From Bacteroidales bacterium (GTDB lineage: Bacteria; Bacteroidota; Bacteroidia; Bacteroidales; VadinHA17), in assembly GCA_021371855.1 (NCBI GenBank), contig JAJFVL010000052.1, positions 1-64,000 of the forward strand: a stretch of 64,000 bases of DNA, written 5' to 3'. Every line of letters begins with the position of its first letter. The first letter of the stretch is position 1. Below the pieces are notes generated by a model that saw nothing but the letters and a program-made list of their open reading frames with translations, had not been told where the DNA came from and did no database searches. Made by a program: the position numbers and the translations under genes. Shown here in pieces: positions 62,056-64,000 of this stretch.

Positions 62056-64000
62056 AGAAAATTTATCTTTCCTATATTGTTTGCAGTCTTCTTATTTTAG
62101 CTTCCGTTCTTCCGGTACACGGACAGAAACTTGAAAGCAACTCTTTGGTTACGGGTGTTTGTTATGCAGGCAATAAAGTAAACAGGATTTATATTCCTCC
62201 TCCTGAAAATTTCTTTAAAAAATCATTAACTAAGGGAGGAGGATCAGTAAAATTCTATTATTCAGGTTTTCCCGCTGCTGCGATTACTGCGATGGAATAT
62301 GCAGCATCAATTCTGGAGTCAGTTTTACCTCCTGAAACTGATGTTACCATCTTTGCAACATGGGCAAAAATTGCCAAATCCGGTGTTCTGGCAAATTCAT
62401 CCATAACAAGTTATGCTACCGGTTCATACATAGATGCTCTGGATCCTTATGCTTTCTATCCGGTTGCTCTTGCTGAAAAAATTTACGGAAACAGCCTGAA
62501 CACAGACAGCGAAGGTGATATCACACTGACTGTTAACAGTTCAATAAGCTGGTACCTTGGAACTAATGGGATTACACCCATTACCAAATATGATCTGGTA
62601 ACAGTAGTGTTGCATGAGATATGTCACGGACTGGGCTTCTTCGATACTATGAGTGCCGGCACTACGACTGGAACTTATGGGAGCTCTTCAGTTCCTTTTA
62701 TTTACGATAAATTTATTGAGAATCTTAAAGGCAAAAAGCTTACAGATACTTTGCTTTTTGATAATCCTTCAGAAGCTTTGCGAAGTGAATTAATAAGCGG
62801 AAAACTCTATTTTAATGGTCCTCTGCTTATGAATTACACATCGAATAAACGGGCAAAAATCTATGCTCCGTCGACATTTGATTCCGGCTCAAGTATCTGC
62901 CATCTCGATGAAGATTCAACTCTTCAGAAAAATTCCCTCATGACTCCTTATATCGATCTTGGGGAAGCTATTCATGATCCTGGAAATTTCACAATGTCTA
63001 TCCTTGGCGATTTGGGTTGGATAAATACCAGAATAATTCATTCCACCCCAAAAAGCTCTGAAGAACACCTTGCTGAAATTTTACTTTCTGCTACGATTAA
63101 ATCAGATACTGCATATAATCACGAAAAGGTGGGATTGGTATTTTCATACGATAATTTTCTTTCACTTGATACAGTTTACTTAACCTCCCCGCAATCAAAT
63201 AATTATTACAATGCTGCTATCCCTATACCCTCCTATGACACGGAGCTTGAATATTATTTCTTTGTCAGGGATTGCTTCAACCGGCTATATAAGTCTCCTT
63301 CCCGTATCGGGGATCCTTATTACCGGATATATATAGGTACTGATACTGTGAAACCTGAAATATCACATTCTCCTGCCGGTTTTTTTCTAGAGACAATCGA
63401 CACAATAAAGTTTGAAGCTCAGGTTACTGATAATATTAACATAGATACAGTATTTGTAGAATATAAAGTAAATGATTATGATTCCCCCGGATATATCGGC
63501 TTAATACGCGATGCAAAGGGGGGATACAAGAATTCTATTGATGCTAAAATCCTTGCACTGGAAGGAGGAGATTTTCTTAAGTACAGGATATTTGCATACG
63601 ACAGTGCTTTAGTCCCGAATATGTCGGTCGCTCCCCGGAATGGTTATTTCTCTGTTCCTGTTGAGAAAGTCGGACGGGTAGTCAATAGTTATGCATCTGA
63701 TTTCTCTGATGCGGTCCCCGATTTCATGAACTACGGATTTGAAATAATCAGACCTGCCGGATTCAGTAATTATGGCTTGCATACAAAGCACCCGTACGAA
63801 AGTCCTGAAGAAAGCGGAGACAGCATTGGATACATTGCCATGCTCAGGTATCCTGTGAAGTTTGATCCGACAGGCATGATGATAAGCTTTAATGAAGTTG
63901 TTCTTGTTGAACCGGGAGAAGAAGGATCAGTTTTCGGATCCTCTGGTTTTTATGATTATGTTATAGTTGAAGGATCTTCAGACTTTGGAAAATCATGGTT
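62052..64000 (+). CDS. Secreted HExxH metalloprotease-like protein (3' end outside window)
   Basis: An open frame of 649+ codons running off the right edge, starting ATG at 62052 in an ATGA overlap with the response regulator. The signal peptide ends near VHGQ (~residue 25). The N-terminal domain (~30-330) contains VLHEICHGLGFFD (His188, Glu189, His192), a gluzincin/metzincin-like zinc site. The Asp or Phe after GLGF could hold the third ligand, as in snapalysin-type enzymes. LMTPYIDLGEAIHDPG and ILGDLGW follow, as in HGxGF-type secreted proteases. Beyond ~340 come beta-sandwich-like regions with TDNINIDTVFVEYKV and acidic Gly-rich repeats. A type IX sorting tail may lie beyond the window. 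No family name is certain. Confidence 0.85.
   Translation, partial: MKKIYLSYIVCSLLILASVLPVHGQKLESNSLVTGVCYAGNKVNRIYIPPPENFFKKSLTKGGGSVKFYYSGFPAAAITAMEYAASILESVLPPETDVTIFATWAKIAKSGVLANSSITSYATGSYIDALDPYAFYPVALAEKIYGNSLNTDSEGDITLTVNSSISWYLGTNGITPITKYDLVTVVLHEICHGLGFFDTMSAGTTTGTYGSSSVPFIYDKFIENLKGKKLTDTLLFDNPSEALRSELISGKLYFNGPLLMNYTSNKRAKIYAPSTFDSGSSICHLDEDSTLQKNSLMTPYIDLGEAIHDPGNFTMSILGDLGWINTRIIHSTPKSSEEHLAEILLSATIKSDTAYNHEKVGLVFSYDNFLSLDTVYLTSPQSNNYYNAAIPIPSYDTELEYYFFVRDCFNRLYKSPSRIGDPYYRIYIGTDTVKPEISHSPAGFFLETIDTIKFEAQVTDNINIDTVFVEYKVNDYDSPGYIGLIRDAKGGYKNSIDAKILALEGGDFLKYRIFAYDSALVPNMSVAPRNGYFSVPVEKVGRVVNSYASDFSDAVPDFMNYGFEIIRPAGFSNYGLHTKHPYESPEESGDSIGYIAMLRYPVKFDPTGMMISFNEVVLVEPGEEGSVFGSSGFYDYVIVEGSSDFGKSW

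Overview
The window reads as a chromosomal segment of a Bacteroidota bacterium, most likely an environmental or gut Bacteroidales/Marinilabiliales-type organism. The evidence is a SusC/SusD pair with an ECF sigma factor and FecR, a type IX secretion sorting tail on a CotH protein, several Cys lipoproteins, many non-ATG starts with poor Shine-Dalgarno sequences, and repeated TAnnTTTG-like -7 boxes, which are characteristic of this phylum. Almost all of the 64 kb is explained by genes. I see no phage, insertion sequence, CRISPR array or rRNA.

Layout. 1-1000: the end of a glucosamine-6-phosphate deaminase gene, terminators, and two tRNA-Leu genes (CAG, GAG). 1023-15754 (minus): a polysaccharide-utilisation locus. 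In transcription order it holds a GH3/serine-hydrolase fusion, two GH29 fucosidases, an ECF sigma factor, FecR, STN-bearing SusC, SusD and a PHP-domain phosphoesterase. 15962-19120 (plus): a NagX/MurT-like membrane protein, an AmgK-like sugar kinase and a MurU-like nucleotidyltransferase. Together with the GH3 fusion and NagB these suggest peptidoglycan/amino-sugar salvage. 19140-24080: TrkH, the carboxyspermidine dehydrogenase/decarboxylase pair for spermidine synthesis, and an SDR. 24173-36310: CotH, MnmA, AddA, a radical SAM protein, a PepSY-like protein, AddB and RibH. 36399-45050: a TPR membrane protein, RecF, a DUF721 protein, an unrecognised transglutaminase-like protein, Ndk, an NrnA-type DHH phosphatase, two FKBP lipoproteins, an RsmI-like methylase, an MBL hydrolase and a tiny lipoprotein. 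45333-57703: a GH-like/SUMF1 fusion, GalK, DnaA, an MCE protein, an amidase with a SPOR-like tail, LptD, RidA and ribosomal proteins S6-S18-L9. 57921-64000: DnaX, a PAS histidine kinase, a single-domain response regulator and a secreted HExxH metalloprotease-like protein that runs off the window.

The most unusual signal outside the genes is a set of intergenic arrays of very short units (7, 8, 9 or 10 bp, with a different unit at each locus). At three or four loci the array is an inverted pair: a degenerate array on one side of an AT-rich spacer and its reverse-complement family on the other. Several abut or overlap stop codons. Other items worth a second look are the transglutaminase-like protein, the kinase/regulator/protease run with a degenerate receiver domain, and the GH-like/SUMF1 fusion. 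All functional assignments rest on reading motifs by eye; no database search was possible.
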